A stretch of DNA of 64,000 nucleotides from Arthrobacter_H sp030452125 (lineage in GTDB: Bacteria; Actinomycetota; Actinomycetes; Actinomycetales; Micrococcaceae). Made by a program: the position numbers and the translations under genes. Positions 50,858-58,834 of this stretch are shown here, piece by piece. Location of the stretch: NCBI GenBank assembly GCA_052379645.1, contig JBQSYU010000004.1, one strand, 5' to 3'. The first letter of the stretch is position 1. Every line of letters begins with the position of its first letter. The notes under the pieces were generated by a model. The model worked only from the letters and a program-made list of their open reading frames with translations. It ran no database searches and had not been told where the DNA came from.

Positions 50858-51742
50858 ATGACTGAACGCGCACGAATCCTCGATGGAAAAGCCACTGCGA
50901 AGACGATCAAGGCCGAACTGACCGAACGGGTCGCCGCCCTGAAGGAACGCGGCATCACTCCGGGACTGGGAACCGTCCTGGTCGGGGAGGACCCGGGCTC
51001 GAAATGGTACGTCGGGGGCAAGCACAAGGACTGTGCCGAAGTGGGGATCACCTCGATCCGCATCGACCTGCCCTCGGACACCAGCCAGGAGGACCTGCTG
51101 GCGGCCGTCCACGAGCTGAACGAGAACCCCGAATGCACCGGCTACATCGTCCAGCTCCCCCTGCCGGAGCACATCGACCAGGACGTGGTCCTGGAAGCCA
51201 TGGACCCGTCCAAGGACGCCGATGGCCTGCACCCGATGAACCTGGGCCGGCTGGTGGCCAACGTGAACCGGCCGATGGTGTCGCCGCTGCCCTGCACCCC
51301 CAAGGGTTGTGTGGAGTTGCTGGCCCGCCACGGGATCGAACTCGACGGCAAGAACGTCCTGGTCGTCGGCCGCGGGGTGACCATCGGGCGACCGATCGGC
51401 CTGCTGTTGACCCGCCGGCAGGTCAATGCCACCGTCACCCTGGCCCACACCGGCACCCGGGATCTGGCCGAGCACCTCTCCCGGGCCGACGTCGTCATCG
51501 CCGCCGCCGGGAAGGCCCATATGATCAAGGCCCCCGACCTCAAACCGGGAGCCATCGTTCTTGATGTCGGCGTCAGCCGGGTCGACGACGGCAGCGGCAA
51601 GGCGGTCGTCACCGGAGACGTGGAACCTGCGGCCTACGACGTCGCCTCGTGGATCTCCCCGAACCCCGGCGGGGTGGGGCCGATGACCCGCGCCATGCTG
51701 CTGGACAACGTCGTGGACAGCGCCGAACGCCAGGCCGACTGA
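50858..51742 (+). CDS. folD: methylenetetrahydrofolate dehydrogenase/cyclohydrolase
   Basis: A 294-residue FolD. It contains Y-V-G-G-K-H-K-D-C-A-E (catalytic Lys near residue 55), V-Q-L-P-L-P-E-H-I and the NADP site V-V-G-R-G-V-T-I-G-R-P-I-G. It turns 5,10-methylene-THF into 10-formyl-THF, the donor for purN and purH. I chose ATG 50858 over GTG 50849; the GGAG at the end of glyA acts as its ribosome site. Co-transcribed with glyA under the ZTP riboswitch. Confidence 0.96.
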   Translation: MTERARILDGKATAKTIKAELTERVAALKERGITPGLGTVLVGEDPGSKWYVGGKHKDCAEVGITSIRIDLPSDTSQEDLLAAVHELNENPECTGYIVQLPLPEHIDQDVVLEAMDPSKDADGLHPMNLGRLVANVNRPMVSPLPCTPKGCVELLARHGIELDGKNVLVVGRGVTIGRPIGLLLTRRQVNATVTLAHTGTRDLAEHLSRADVVIAAAGKAHMIKAPDLKPGAIVLDVGVSRVDDGSGKAVVTGDVEPAAYDVASWISPNPGGVGPMTRAMLLDNVVDSAERQAD

Positions 51743-51755
51743 GACCACCAGGACA

Positions 51756-51787
51756 GGTGCCCGGGAACCCCAGGGGTCCCGGGCACC
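51756..51787. terminator. terminator after glyA-folD
   Basis: GGTGCCCGGGA (51756-51766) pairs with TCCCGGGCACC (51777-51787); the loop is CCCC/GGGG-rich. It lies 13 bases after the folD stop. Confidence 0.8.
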
Positions 51788-51929
51788 CGTGCGTGGTCGT
51801 CGAGGCCGCGGCGGGTCGGCGGCCCCGCAGGGTTTCCCCGGATGGGAATGCTGTCATCACGCGGGCGTGGATGGTAGACATGCGGTGTAAGGTCCCGAAG
51901 TTTCCCACCCAGCCAAGGGGTTTGATCAC

Positions 51930-52718
51930 ATGGATACCTCACAGATCATTTGGATTGTTGTCGCCGTCGTGGTGGTACTGGTCATCATCGGCATCATCGC
52001 CCGCGTGGCCGGCCGGAAGAAGGCCGAACGCAACCGTGAAGAAGCCGGCAGGATCCGTGCCGAAGAGCAGGAAGCCCAGCTCCAGGTCCGAGAACGCGAA
52101 AGCTCGGCGCAACGGGCGAAAGCCGACGCCGATGCCGCGGAACTGAAGTCGAAGGAACGGGAGATCGAAGCCCAGCGCCTGCAGGCGGAGGCCAAGGAGG
52201 CCGAGGTCGCCGCCGAACGCAAGCGCATGGACGCCGACCGGCAGGCCGCCGCGGCGAGCGAACAGATGGAGGCCTCCGAGGAACGGCTGCGCCAGGCCGA
52301 GAAACTGGACCCGGACGCCGGGAAGGAGACCGCCCCGGAGGCCGGGAAGACCGGCAGGGGCCGTCGTGCCGAGGGTCCCGCCGCCGGGGAACCGGTGGAC
52401 GGCGAGCGTCGCCAGGAACCTGCAGCACCCGGTCGTCGTGAGGATGCTGGACCGGTGGCGGATGAACCACGGGTGACTCGTGAGGGCGATGCCGCGGGGC
52501 AGCGGGTTCGTCGGGAGCCAGCAGAACCGGTGGTCGGCGATCCTTTATCCGATGATCGTTCGGACGCCTCCGGCGAGGCCACCGCCCAACGCGCGGATCG
52601 CCCCGCAGGACCCGACCTCACCGGGGCCGACGGTCTCGAAACCGATGGCCTCGACACACCTGAGGTTGATCAGCAGGGACGTCCCGGGGACAACCCCAAG
52701 CATCTCGACGAAGGCTGA
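51930..52718 (+). CDS. membrane-anchored coiled-coil protein with disordered tail
   Basis: A 262-residue protein. One N-terminal helix occupies about residues 6-24. A long charged coiled coil of E-R, Q-A and A-E repeats follows to about residue 130, then a Pro/Asp/Gly-rich disordered tail. No enzymatic motif is seen. The architecture recalls proteins that tether something to the membrane from the cytoplasm. The family is unknown to me. Confidence 0.7.
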   Translation: MDTSQIIWIVVAVVVVLVIIGIIARVAGRKKAERNREEAGRIRAEEQEAQLQVRERESSAQRAKADADAAELKSKEREIEAQRLQAEAKEAEVAAERKRMDADRQAAAASEQMEASEERLRQAEKLDPDAGKETAPEAGKTGRGRRAEGPAAGEPVDGERRQEPAAPGRREDAGPVADEPRVTREGDAAGQRVRREPAEPVVGDPLSDDRSDASGEATAQRADRPAGPDLTGADGLETDGLDTPEVDQQGRPGDNPKHLDEG

Positions 52719-52736
52719 CGGTCCGCCCATCGCCGT

Positions 52737-52767
52737 GCCCGGCCCCGCCGTTTAGGCGTGGCCGGGC
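52737..52767. terminator. terminator after the coiled-coil gene
   Basis: GCCCGGCC (52737-52744) pairs with GGCCGGGC (52760-52767). An inner CGCC/GGCG pair closes on a GTTTA loop. Confidence 0.75.
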
Positions 52768-52855
52768 GGCGTCATGCGGCCTGTTCGGCGGCCCACGCTC
52801 AGTCGTTGCACAGCCCACATGCGTATAGTGGTGATTCAGGGATCATGAGGTTTTC

Positions 52856-52883
52856 AGTTCCTGCGGCCGCGAGGCCAGGAACT
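52856..52883 (+). promoter_or_regulatory. 5' leader hairpin with GNRA loop before the desaturase
   Basis: AGTTCCTG (52856-52863) pairs with CAGGAACT (52876-52883). After a two-base bulge, GCC/GGC continues to a GCGA tetraloop. With a TATAGT -10 box at 52824-52829 the leader would start near 52836, so the hairpin sits in the mRNA just before the GAGGGAG ribosome site. Confidence 0.55.
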
Positions 52884-52902
52884 ACACTCCGAGGGAGTGC
52901 AC

Positions 52903-54018
52903 ATGAGCGCTCAAATGCCTTCCATCCTGACCCACGATTCATCGACGACCGCCCCCAAACGGCGCAACGCCGGGGCCCGGAACTTCAGCCTGCTCAAGAA
53001 CCGGGTCCTCGATGCAGGGCTGATGGGCCGACGCCGTGGCTACTATCTCGGCGTCGTGATGCTGCTGACGCTTCTGCTCGCCGCCGCGGTCACCGGCTTC
53101 ACCTTGCTGGGCGACAGCTGGTTCCAGCTGTTCGTGGCGGCGGCCCTGGGGATCATCCTCACCCAGTTCGCCTTCCTGGCCCATGAGGCCTCCCACGGGC
53201 AGGTGCTGAAGTCGGGTCCGGCCAATGACCGGGTCGGCCGGATCCTCGCCAATGCCGTCGTGGGCATGAGCTACCAGTGGTGGATGAACAAGCACACCCG
53301 TCACCACGCCAAGCCGAACACCATCGGCAAGGATCCCGATATCGAACAGGACACCGTCTCCTTCCTTCCCGAGGATGCCGCGGCGCGTACCGGCGTCCTG
53401 GCCTGGTTGACCCGCCGGCAGGGATACCTGTTCTTCCCGCTGCTGACGATGGAGGGGTTCAACCTGCACTTCCACTCGTTCCGGTATCTCTTCTCGCGCC
53501 GCCCGGTGAAGCAGCGCACCCGCGAGATCCTCATGGTCGCCCTGCGCCTGTCGTTCTACCTGGCGGTCTTGTACATTTTCTTGCCGTGGGGTATTGCCAG
53601 CGCTTTCCTGGGCGTCCAGATGGCCGTCTTCGGCGTCTACATGGGTGCCTCATTCGCCCCGAACCACAAGGGCATGCCGCTCATCCCCAAGACCTCCACC
53701 ATTGACTTCTTCAGCCGCCAGGTCCTGACCTCGCGCAATATCGTGGGACGGACGTCCTTTGGGACCCGCGTTCTCACCGCTGTGTACGGTGGCCTGAATT
53801 ACCAGGTTGAACACCACCTGTTCCCCAGCATGCCGCGCCCGCACCTGCGCCAGGTCAGCGTCATGGTCCGCGAGTACTGCCAGGAACTGAAGGTGCCCTA
53901 CACGGTCGCCTCGGTCGGTGAATCCTACGGCCAGGTCGTGAAGTACCTGAACACGGTGGGACTGAACGCCCGCGACCCGTTCGATTGCCCGATGGTCCAG
54001 GAATACCGCCCCCACTAA
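52903..54018 (+). CDS. membrane fatty acid desaturase (acyl-CoA/DesA3 type)
   Basis: A 371-residue diiron desaturase with several membrane helices. The three histidine boxes are H-E-A-S-H at 94-98, H-T-R-H-H at 131-135 and Q-V-E-H-H at 301-305. The Q in the last box is typical of front-end or linoleoyl-CoA-like desaturases. It adds double bonds to acyl chains and adjusts membrane fluidity. I chose ATG 52903, behind GAGGGAG, over the GTG at 52897. No reductase partner is adjacent. Confidence 0.92.
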   Translation: MSAQMPSILTHDSSTTAPKRRNAGARNFSLLKNRVLDAGLMGRRRGYYLGVVMLLTLLLAAAVTGFTLLGDSWFQLFVAAALGIILTQFAFLAHEASHGQVLKSGPANDRVGRILANAVVGMSYQWWMNKHTRHHAKPNTIGKDPDIEQDTVSFLPEDAAARTGVLAWLTRRQGYLFFPLLTMEGFNLHFHSFRYLFSRRPVKQRTREILMVALRLSFYLAVLYIFLPWGIASAFLGVQMAVFGVYMGASFAPNHKGMPLIPKTSTIDFFSRQVLTSRNIVGRTSFGTRVLTAVYGGLNYQVEHHLFPSMPRPHLRQVSVMVREYCQELKVPYTVASVGESYGQVVKYLNTVGLNARDPFDCPMVQEYRPH

Positions 54019-54035
54019 ACCAGGACGACCACGCT

Positions 54036-54053
54036 GATTGGCTGGTGCCAATC
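54036..54053. promoter_or_regulatory. 7-4-7 inverted repeat before the ABC exporter
   Basis: GATTGGC-TGGT-GCCAATC, perfect. It lies over the -35 position of the promoter whose -10 box is TAGAGT (54066-54071). Its place suits an operator; it could also be a terminator for the desaturase, but no U-run follows. Confidence 0.5.
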
Positions 54054-54065
54054 ACTCGTTGCCAG

Positions 54066-54071
54066 TAGAGT
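54066..54071 (+). promoter_or_regulatory. -10 box TAGAGT, leaderless ABC gene
   Basis: Ends six bases before GTG 54078, so the mRNA probably begins at or next to the start codon. Confidence 0.5.
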
Positions 54072-54077
54072 GCGGAT

Positions 54078-55019
54078 GTGATTCAGAACCCATCTCGCCC
54101 CGCGGTCATCGTTGCCGACCAGCTGACCAAACGCTACGGGGACTTCACCGCCGTGGACTCCATCTCCTTCGAGGTCCCGGCCGGGGAATCCTTCGGGCTG
54201 CTCGGGCCCAACGGCGCCGGCAAATCCACGACCATGCGGATGATCGGCGGGGTGTCCCAACGCAGCGGCGGGACCCTGAGCATCATGGGGCTGGACCCGG
54301 AACAACAGGGCCCCGAAGTCAGGGCGCACCTGGGAGTGGTGCCGCAGGAGGACAACCTCGACCAGGAATTGAAGGTCAGGGACAACCTGATCATCTATGG
54401 ACGCTACTTCGGGCTGCCGATGAGCTATCTACGACCCAAGGCCGACGAACTGCTGGAATTCGCCCAACTCACCGAGAAGTCCACGGCCCGTGTCGACGAC
54501 CTCTCGGGAGGCATGAAACGCCGGTTGACCATCGCCCGGTCACTCATCAACGATCCCCGCGTCCTGCTCCTGGACGAACCGACGACCGGGCTGGACCCGC
54601 AGGCCCGGCACATCCTCTGGGACCGGCTGTTCCGGCTCAAGGAACGCGGGGTCACACTGATCCTCACCACCCACTACATGGACGAGGCCGAACAACTCTG
54701 CGACCGGCTGATCGTGGTGGACCAGGGCCGGATCATGGCCGAGGGGTCCCCGGCGGCCCTCATCCGGGAATACTCCACCCGTGAGGTCCTCGAGCTGCGC
54801 TTCGGGGCCGACCGCAATGCCGGGGCCGCCGACGCCGTGGCGGGGATCGGGGAGAGGATCGAGGTCCTGCCGGATCGGTTGCTGATCTATGCGCACGACG
54901 GCGAAGCAGCCCTGGACGCCGTGACGGCCCGGGGCCTGACCCCGCTGACCTCGCTGGTGCGCCGTTCATCGCTGGAGGACGTGTTCCTCCGGTTGACCGG
55001 GCGGAGCCTCATTGAATAA
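54078..55019 (+). CDS. ABC-2 exporter ATP-binding protein (DrrA/NodI-like)
   Basis: A 313-residue ATPase with Walker A G-P-N-G-A-G-K-S-T, signature D-D-L-S-G-G-M-K-R-R-L-T and Walker B V-L-L-L-D-E-P-T-T-G-L-D. The C-terminal extension resembles drug- or lipo-oligosaccharide-exporter subunits. It starts with GTG 54078, probably on a leaderless transcript. Its end overlaps the first permease by eight bases. Together with the two permease genes it forms a three-part exporter of unknown cargo. Confidence 0.87.
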   Translation: MIQNPSRPAVIVADQLTKRYGDFTAVDSISFEVPAGESFGLLGPNGAGKSTTMRMIGGVSQRSGGTLSIMGLDPEQQGPEVRAHLGVVPQEDNLDQELKVRDNLIIYGRYFGLPMSYLRPKADELLEFAQLTEKSTARVDDLSGGMKRRLTIARSLINDPRVLLLDEPTTGLDPQARHILWDRLFRLKERGVTLILTTHYMDEAEQLCDRLIVVDQGRIMAEGSPAALIREYSTREVLELRFGADRNAGAADAVAGIGERIEVLPDRLLIYAHDGEAALDAVTARGLTPLTSLVRRSSLEDVFLRLTGRSLIE

Positions 55020-55896
55020 CCACGAAGCAGCACCTTCCACCACCGGGCCCAGCCGGCCGGCGTCGTTGACGCCGTTGGTCCCGCATCCGCCCGCCACCAG
55101 CGCCCGCAAGACCCGGAGGTTCGGCAGCTGGTACGTCGCCGAACAGTACCTCCGAGCGATGAAGGGCTATCTGGACATCGTCATTGCCTACTCCGTGGGC
55201 AACCCACTGATCTACCTGTTCGCCATGGGGGTCGGATTGGCCTCGCTGGTCGATGCGAACTCCGGGACTGCGAGCTTCGACGGCGCCAGCTACCTGCAGT
55301 TCGTGGCCCCGGCCCTCCTGGCCTCCGCGGCCATGATGACCGCGTCGGGGGAATTCACCTACGGGGTGATGTCCGGATTCAAATGGTGGAAGACCTATTA
55401 CGGGCCGCTGGCCACCCCGCTGACCCCGCAACAGATCTGCCAGGGCCATGCGCTGGCCGTCGCGATCCGGATCCTGGGTCAGAGCATCGTCTATCTGGTC
55501 ATCGTGCTCCTCTTCGGTGCGGCCACCAGCGGTTGGGCCGTCTTGTCGATCCTCACCGCCTCCCTGGCCGGATTGGCCTTTGGCCTGCCGCTGATGGCCT
55601 ACTCGGCCTCGGTCAGGGACGACAAGGGCCAATTCGCACTCGTCGAACGATTCATCGTCATGCCGCTCTTCCTGTTTTCCGGCACGTTGTTCCCGTTGTC
55701 GACGCTGCCCTGGTTCCTGCAGTGGATCGGATGGATCTCCCCGGTCTGGCACGCCACCGAAATCGGGCGGGTGCTCTCCTACGGGTATGCCGAGCCCCTC
55801 TGGCTCTCCGTGGTGCACGTGCTCTACCTGCTGGCATTGACCGGCGGGGGACTGTTGCTCGCCCGTCGGGTCTATGCCCGCCGGCTGGAGGGATGA
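55012..55896 (+). CDS. ABC-2 type transporter permease, first subunit
   Basis: A 294-residue permease of the DrrB/NodJ class with six hydrophobic segments after a Pro/Thr-rich tail of about 45 residues. The start is TTG 55012, inside the last codons of the ATPase gene. The ABC-2 motif M-P-L-F-L-F-S-G-T-L-F-P appears near residue 220. Only one base separates its stop from the second permease ATG. Confidence 0.83.
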   Translation: MNNHEAAPSTTGPSRPASLTPLVPHPPATSARKTRRFGSWYVAEQYLRAMKGYLDIVIAYSVGNPLIYLFAMGVGLASLVDANSGTASFDGASYLQFVAPALLASAAMMTASGEFTYGVMSGFKWWKTYYGPLATPLTPQQICQGHALAVAIRILGQSIVYLVIVLLFGAATSGWAVLSILTASLAGLAFGLPLMAYSASVRDDKGQFALVERFIVMPLFLFSGTLFPLSTLPWFLQWIGWISPVWHATEIGRVLSYGYAEPLWLSVVHVLYLLALTGGGLLLARRVYARRLEG

Positions 55897-55897
55897 A

Positions 55898-56728
55898 ATG
55901 AGTCTGATCCGTGACGCCGACCTCGTCCTGAAGCCCGACCGCCGCCCCTTCGCCGCCCTGTACTCACGCAATATCCGGGCCGTGATCGAACGTGGCCTCA
56001 TGGCCACCCGGACCTCCAACGCGGCCATCATGATCTCCGGATTCGTCGAACCCGTGCTCTACCTGCTCTCGATGGGGATCGGGCTGGGTGCGCTGATCGG
56101 GACCGTCCAGGGTCCCGAAGGAACCCCGATCAGCTACGCCGCCTACATCGCGCCGGCCCTGCTGACGGTCTCGGCGATGAACGGGGCGCTGTACGACTCC
56201 ACCATCAACGTCTTCTTCAAGATGAACTACGGCAAGCTCTACCAGAACATGCTCCACACCTCGTTGGGCCCGCTGGATGTGGCCTTGGGGGAGATCTTCC
56301 TGGCCCTGTTGCGCGGATTCCTCTACGCCACCGGGTTCACCATCGTCATGGCGGCCATGGGATTGATCACCACCTGGTGGGCCTTGCTGATGGTCCCGGC
56401 CGCGGTCCTGATCGCCTTCGGCTTCGCATCGATCGGCATGGGCATCACCTCCTATATCCGGACGTTCCAACAGTTGGACTGGGTCACGTTCATCATGCTG
56501 CCGATGTTCTTGTTCTCGGCGACGTTCTACCCGCTGGATGTCTACCCCCAGGCCATCCAGTGGCTGATCCAGGTGTTGCCGCTCTGGCACGGGGTCGAGC
56601 TGCTGCGCCAGCTCTCGGTGGGTGCCTTCGGGGTCATGACGGTGGTGCATGTGCTCTATTACGTGCTGATGATCGGCGGCGGAATGATGCTGACCACGAA
56701 TCGTCTGCGGGCCCTGTTCCTGAAGTGA
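55898..56728 (+). CDS. ABC-2 type transporter permease, second subunit
   Basis: A 276-residue permease paralogous to the gene before it. The equivalent motif reads M-L-P-M-F-L-F-S-A-T-F-Y-P near residue 205. About six hydrophobic helices are present and the tail lacks the long N-terminal extension of its partner. GGAGG before ATG 55898 is a good ribosome site. The two permeases likely form a heterodimer. Confidence 0.85.
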   Translation: MSLIRDADLVLKPDRRPFAALYSRNIRAVIERGLMATRTSNAAIMISGFVEPVLYLLSMGIGLGALIGTVQGPEGTPISYAAYIAPALLTVSAMNGALYDSTINVFFKMNYGKLYQNMLHTSLGPLDVALGEIFLALLRGFLYATGFTIVMAAMGLITTWWALLMVPAAVLIAFGFASIGMGITSYIRTFQQLDWVTFIMLPMFLFSATFYPLDVYPQAIQWLIQVLPLWHGVELLRQLSVGAFGVMTVVHVLYYVLMIGGGMMLTTNRLRALFLK

Positions 56729-56757
56729 GATGGGTGTCGGAGGCCTCCGGCAGGTAG

Positions 56758-56773
56758 TCTGGTCCGGACCAGA
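56758..56773. promoter_or_regulatory. 16 bp perfect palindrome at the VOC promoter
   Basis: TCTGGTCCGGACCAGA overlaps the -10-like box TAGTCT (56755-56760) and the expected start site. It is a strong operator candidate for a repressor not encoded here. Confidence 0.55.
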
Positions 56774-56788
56774 ACCCAAGGAGGCGCC

Positions 56789-57148
56789 GTGATCGGCAGT
56801 TGGCATGCGGTCGTCATCGACTGCGAAGACACGGAAATCATGGCAGATTTCTACGAAAAAGCCCTCGGCATGGTGCGGGTGCAGCATGACGACGACGGAT
56901 GGATCACCATCGGGGACGCCCCCGACCGGCCCGCCATCGCCTTCCAGCGTGTGGAGAACTACCAGCCCCCCGAGTGGCCGGGCCAGACCCACCCGCAGCA
57001 GGCCCACCTGGACATCCGGGTCGACGACCTGGATGTCGCCGAGGAAGCCGTGCTCAAACTCGGTGCGACCTCGATGAACACCGGCGGACAGAACTACCGC
57101 GTCTACCTGGACCCCCAGCGCCACCCCTTCTGCCTCGTGTCCTGGTGA
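56789..57148 (+). CDS. VOC superfamily (glyoxalase-like) protein
   Basis: A 119-residue VOC-fold protein. It contains W-H-A-V-V-I-D-C-E-D, D-D-D-G-W-I-T-I-G-D-A-P, Q-Q-A-H-L-D-I-R-V-D-D-L near residue 75, and a closing D-P-Q-R-H-P-F-C-L-V. This is the pattern of glyoxalase/bleomycin-resistance-like proteins with a His and acid metal site. AAGGAGG precedes GTG 56789. Its stop overlaps the next gene start as GTGA, so the two are coupled. Confidence 0.85.
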   Translation: MIGSWHAVVIDCEDTEIMADFYEKALGMVRVQHDDDGWITIGDAPDRPAIAFQRVENYQPPEWPGQTHPQQAHLDIRVDDLDVAEEAVLKLGATSMNTGGQNYRVYLDPQRHPFCLVSW

Positions 57149-58209
57149 CCCCGGGCCCGCAGCGGACCTCTCGGCGCCGTGCGGTCGTCCTGGGCGGTAC
57201 CGGCCTGCTCGGACGGGCCACCGCCGCCCGACTGGCCTCCGCTGGATGGGCGGTGGACGTGACCGGTCGGGACCGGCACCACCTGCCAGCCGATCTGGGC
57301 CGGGCCGGGGTGCGTTTCGTCGCCGCGGACCGCTACGATCCCGTGGCCCTGGCCGCCGTCATCGGCGACGGGGCGGATCTCGTCGTGGACACGCTGAGCT
57401 ACACCGCGGGGCATGCGCGCAGCCTGCTTCCCCTGCGGGATGACATCGGACGGGTGGTGATGCTCTCCAGCAAGGCCGTCTATGTCGACGCCGAAGGCCG
57501 GCATGTGAATTCGGCCCACCGGCCGGAATTCACCGGCCCTATCGCCGAGGACCACCCCACCCTGGCTCCCGGGAGCATGCCGTTCGCCTCCGCCGCAGGG
57601 TATGGGCCGAATAAGGTCGCTGCCGAACTGACGCTGCTGGAATCCGGGGCGAACGCCACGGTCATCCGGGCTTCGAAGGTCCACGGGGTCGGCGCCGCGC
57701 CCGCCCGGGAATGGGCCTTCGTCCGCCGGGTTCTGGACCGCCGCCGGGTGCTGGTGCTGGCCGGACGCGGTAGGGGGACGGACCATACGACGGCCGCGGT
57801 GAACACCGCGGCCCTGATCGAATGCGTCGCCGAGGCCCCCGAGGGGGCCCGGGTGCTCAACAGCGCCGACCCCGACGCCCCCAGCGGGCTGGACATCGCC
57901 CGCGTGGTCGCCGCGCAGCTGGGCCATGACTGGCACGAGGTCCTCCTGGACGACGACGCCCCGGAAGGCCTGGGGGCCCATCCCTGGGACTCCCGGCCCG
58001 CCATCGTGCTGGACACCACGGCGTCACGGGACCTGGGCTACGTTCCGGTGGGAACCTACGCACAAACGGTCACCGACGAACTGGATTGGTTGGCCGGGCT
58101 GCCGCGGGAAAGCTTCGCCGGAAGCCCGCACTTCGGCGATTTCGCCGCGGACTATGCTGCCGAGGACGCGTATCTGCGCCGGTTCCCTGGCTTGCTGCCG
58201 CACCGCTGA
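57145..58209 (+). CDS. NAD-dependent epimerase/dehydratase-like protein
   Basis: A 354-residue extended-SDR-like protein. The nucleotide loop is V-V-L-G-G-T-G-L-L-G, then V-D-T-L-S-Y-T-A-G near residue 80. In place of the Y-x-x-x-K pair is Y-G-P-N-K near residue 155. The fold fits nucleotide-sugar or isoflavone-reductase-like reductases, but no substrate is clear. The GTG start at 57145 overlaps the VOC stop. The upstream in-frame extension overlaps the VOC gene and does not look real. Confidence 0.8.
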   Translation: MTPGPQRTSRRRAVVLGGTGLLGRATAARLASAGWAVDVTGRDRHHLPADLGRAGVRFVAADRYDPVALAAVIGDGADLVVDTLSYTAGHARSLLPLRDDIGRVVMLSSKAVYVDAEGRHVNSAHRPEFTGPIAEDHPTLAPGSMPFASAAGYGPNKVAAELTLLESGANATVIRASKVHGVGAAPAREWAFVRRVLDRRRVLVLAGRGRGTDHTTAAVNTAALIECVAEAPEGARVLNSADPDAPSGLDIARVVAAQLGHDWHEVLLDDDAPEGLGAHPWDSRPAIVLDTTASRDLGYVPVGTYAQTVTDELDWLAGLPRESFAGSPHFGDFAADYAAEDAYLRRFPGLLPHR

Positions 58210-58276
58210 GCCTCGCCGGATCCTGCCGGGGTGTTCGCCCACGGGAAACTTGTCCCGGACAGCGCCCCGGGTTTGG

Positions 58277-58282
58277 GATACT
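58277..58282 (+). promoter_or_regulatory. -10-like GATACT, leaderless start of the next gene
   Basis: Ends six bases before ATG 58289. The first base departs from TANNNT, so this is weaker than the others. Confidence 0.4.
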
Positions 58283-58288
58283 AGGAAC

Positions 58289-58810
58289 ATGGAACCCATC
58301 GGCACGGCCCGCCCCGGCTCGGAAAAGAAGATCACCCTCAAGGCCAGCACCCTGTCGTTGGCCGTCATGGTCACTGTCTTCCTGGTGGCGGTCGTGTTCG
58401 CCGCCAACCAGAACGACGTGATCGGGTGGATCGTCGCCGTGATCTCACTGGGCTGGCTGCTGCTGGCCGCCTTCCTGGTCTTCGGTCTGCGCCGCGGCGC
58501 CCGCAAGGTCAGCAGCCAGCTGCAGAACGCCTCCGCCTCCATGGCGGCCCGCGCCCGCCAGCCCGAGCCTGCCGAAACCGTCGTGGTGGACGAAGGATCG
58601 CGCACCCGTGACCTGAAACTGGAACACTCCTTCAAGATCGTCCAGGTCCAGGCCGGGGTCATCAAGGAGCACCTTGATGCCGGCGGGGACGACGCCCGGG
58701 GCATGGTCGACCGCGCGGTGGAAACGATCGAGATCACCGCGCACAACGCCCGGGAGATGATGAAGCCCTCCGGTGGCAGTGATCCACTCTCCGGGGAAGT
58801 CATCGACTAG
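58289..58810 (+). CDS. membrane protein with two helices and a cytoplasmic tail
   Basis: A 173-residue protein with helices at about residues 22-40 and 45-65, close together as in LapA-domain proteins. A helical tail contains L-K-L-E-H-S-F-K-I-V-Q-V-Q-A-G-V-I-K and E-I-T-A-H-N-A-R-E-M-M-K. It lies just before xthA. I do not recognise the family with certainty. Confidence 0.72.
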   Translation: MEPIGTARPGSEKKITLKASTLSLAVMVTVFLVAVVFAANQNDVIGWIVAVISLGWLLLAAFLVFGLRRGARKVSSQLQNASASMAARARQPEPAETVVVDEGSRTRDLKLEHSFKIVQVQAGVIKEHLDAGGDDARGMVDRAVETIEITAHNAREMMKPSGGSDPLSGEVID

Positions 58811-58821
58811 GAATTCTTCGG

Positions 58822-58827
58822 TAAGCT
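58822..58827 (+). promoter_or_regulatory. -10 box TAAGCT for xthA, leaderless
   Basis: Ends seven bases before GTG 58835, so the mRNA probably begins at or next to the start codon. Confidence 0.5.
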
Positions 58828-58834
58828 GGATCAG

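Noticed and set aside
52806..52811. TTGCAC as -35 of the desaturase promoter
   Set aside because: Only 12 bases separate it from TATAGT, too short for a usual promoter.
56899..57144. N-terminal extension of the epimerase-like protein
   Set aside because: It overlaps the VOC gene in another frame and is Pro/Arg-rich; the GTG at 57145 gives a normal Rossmann start.
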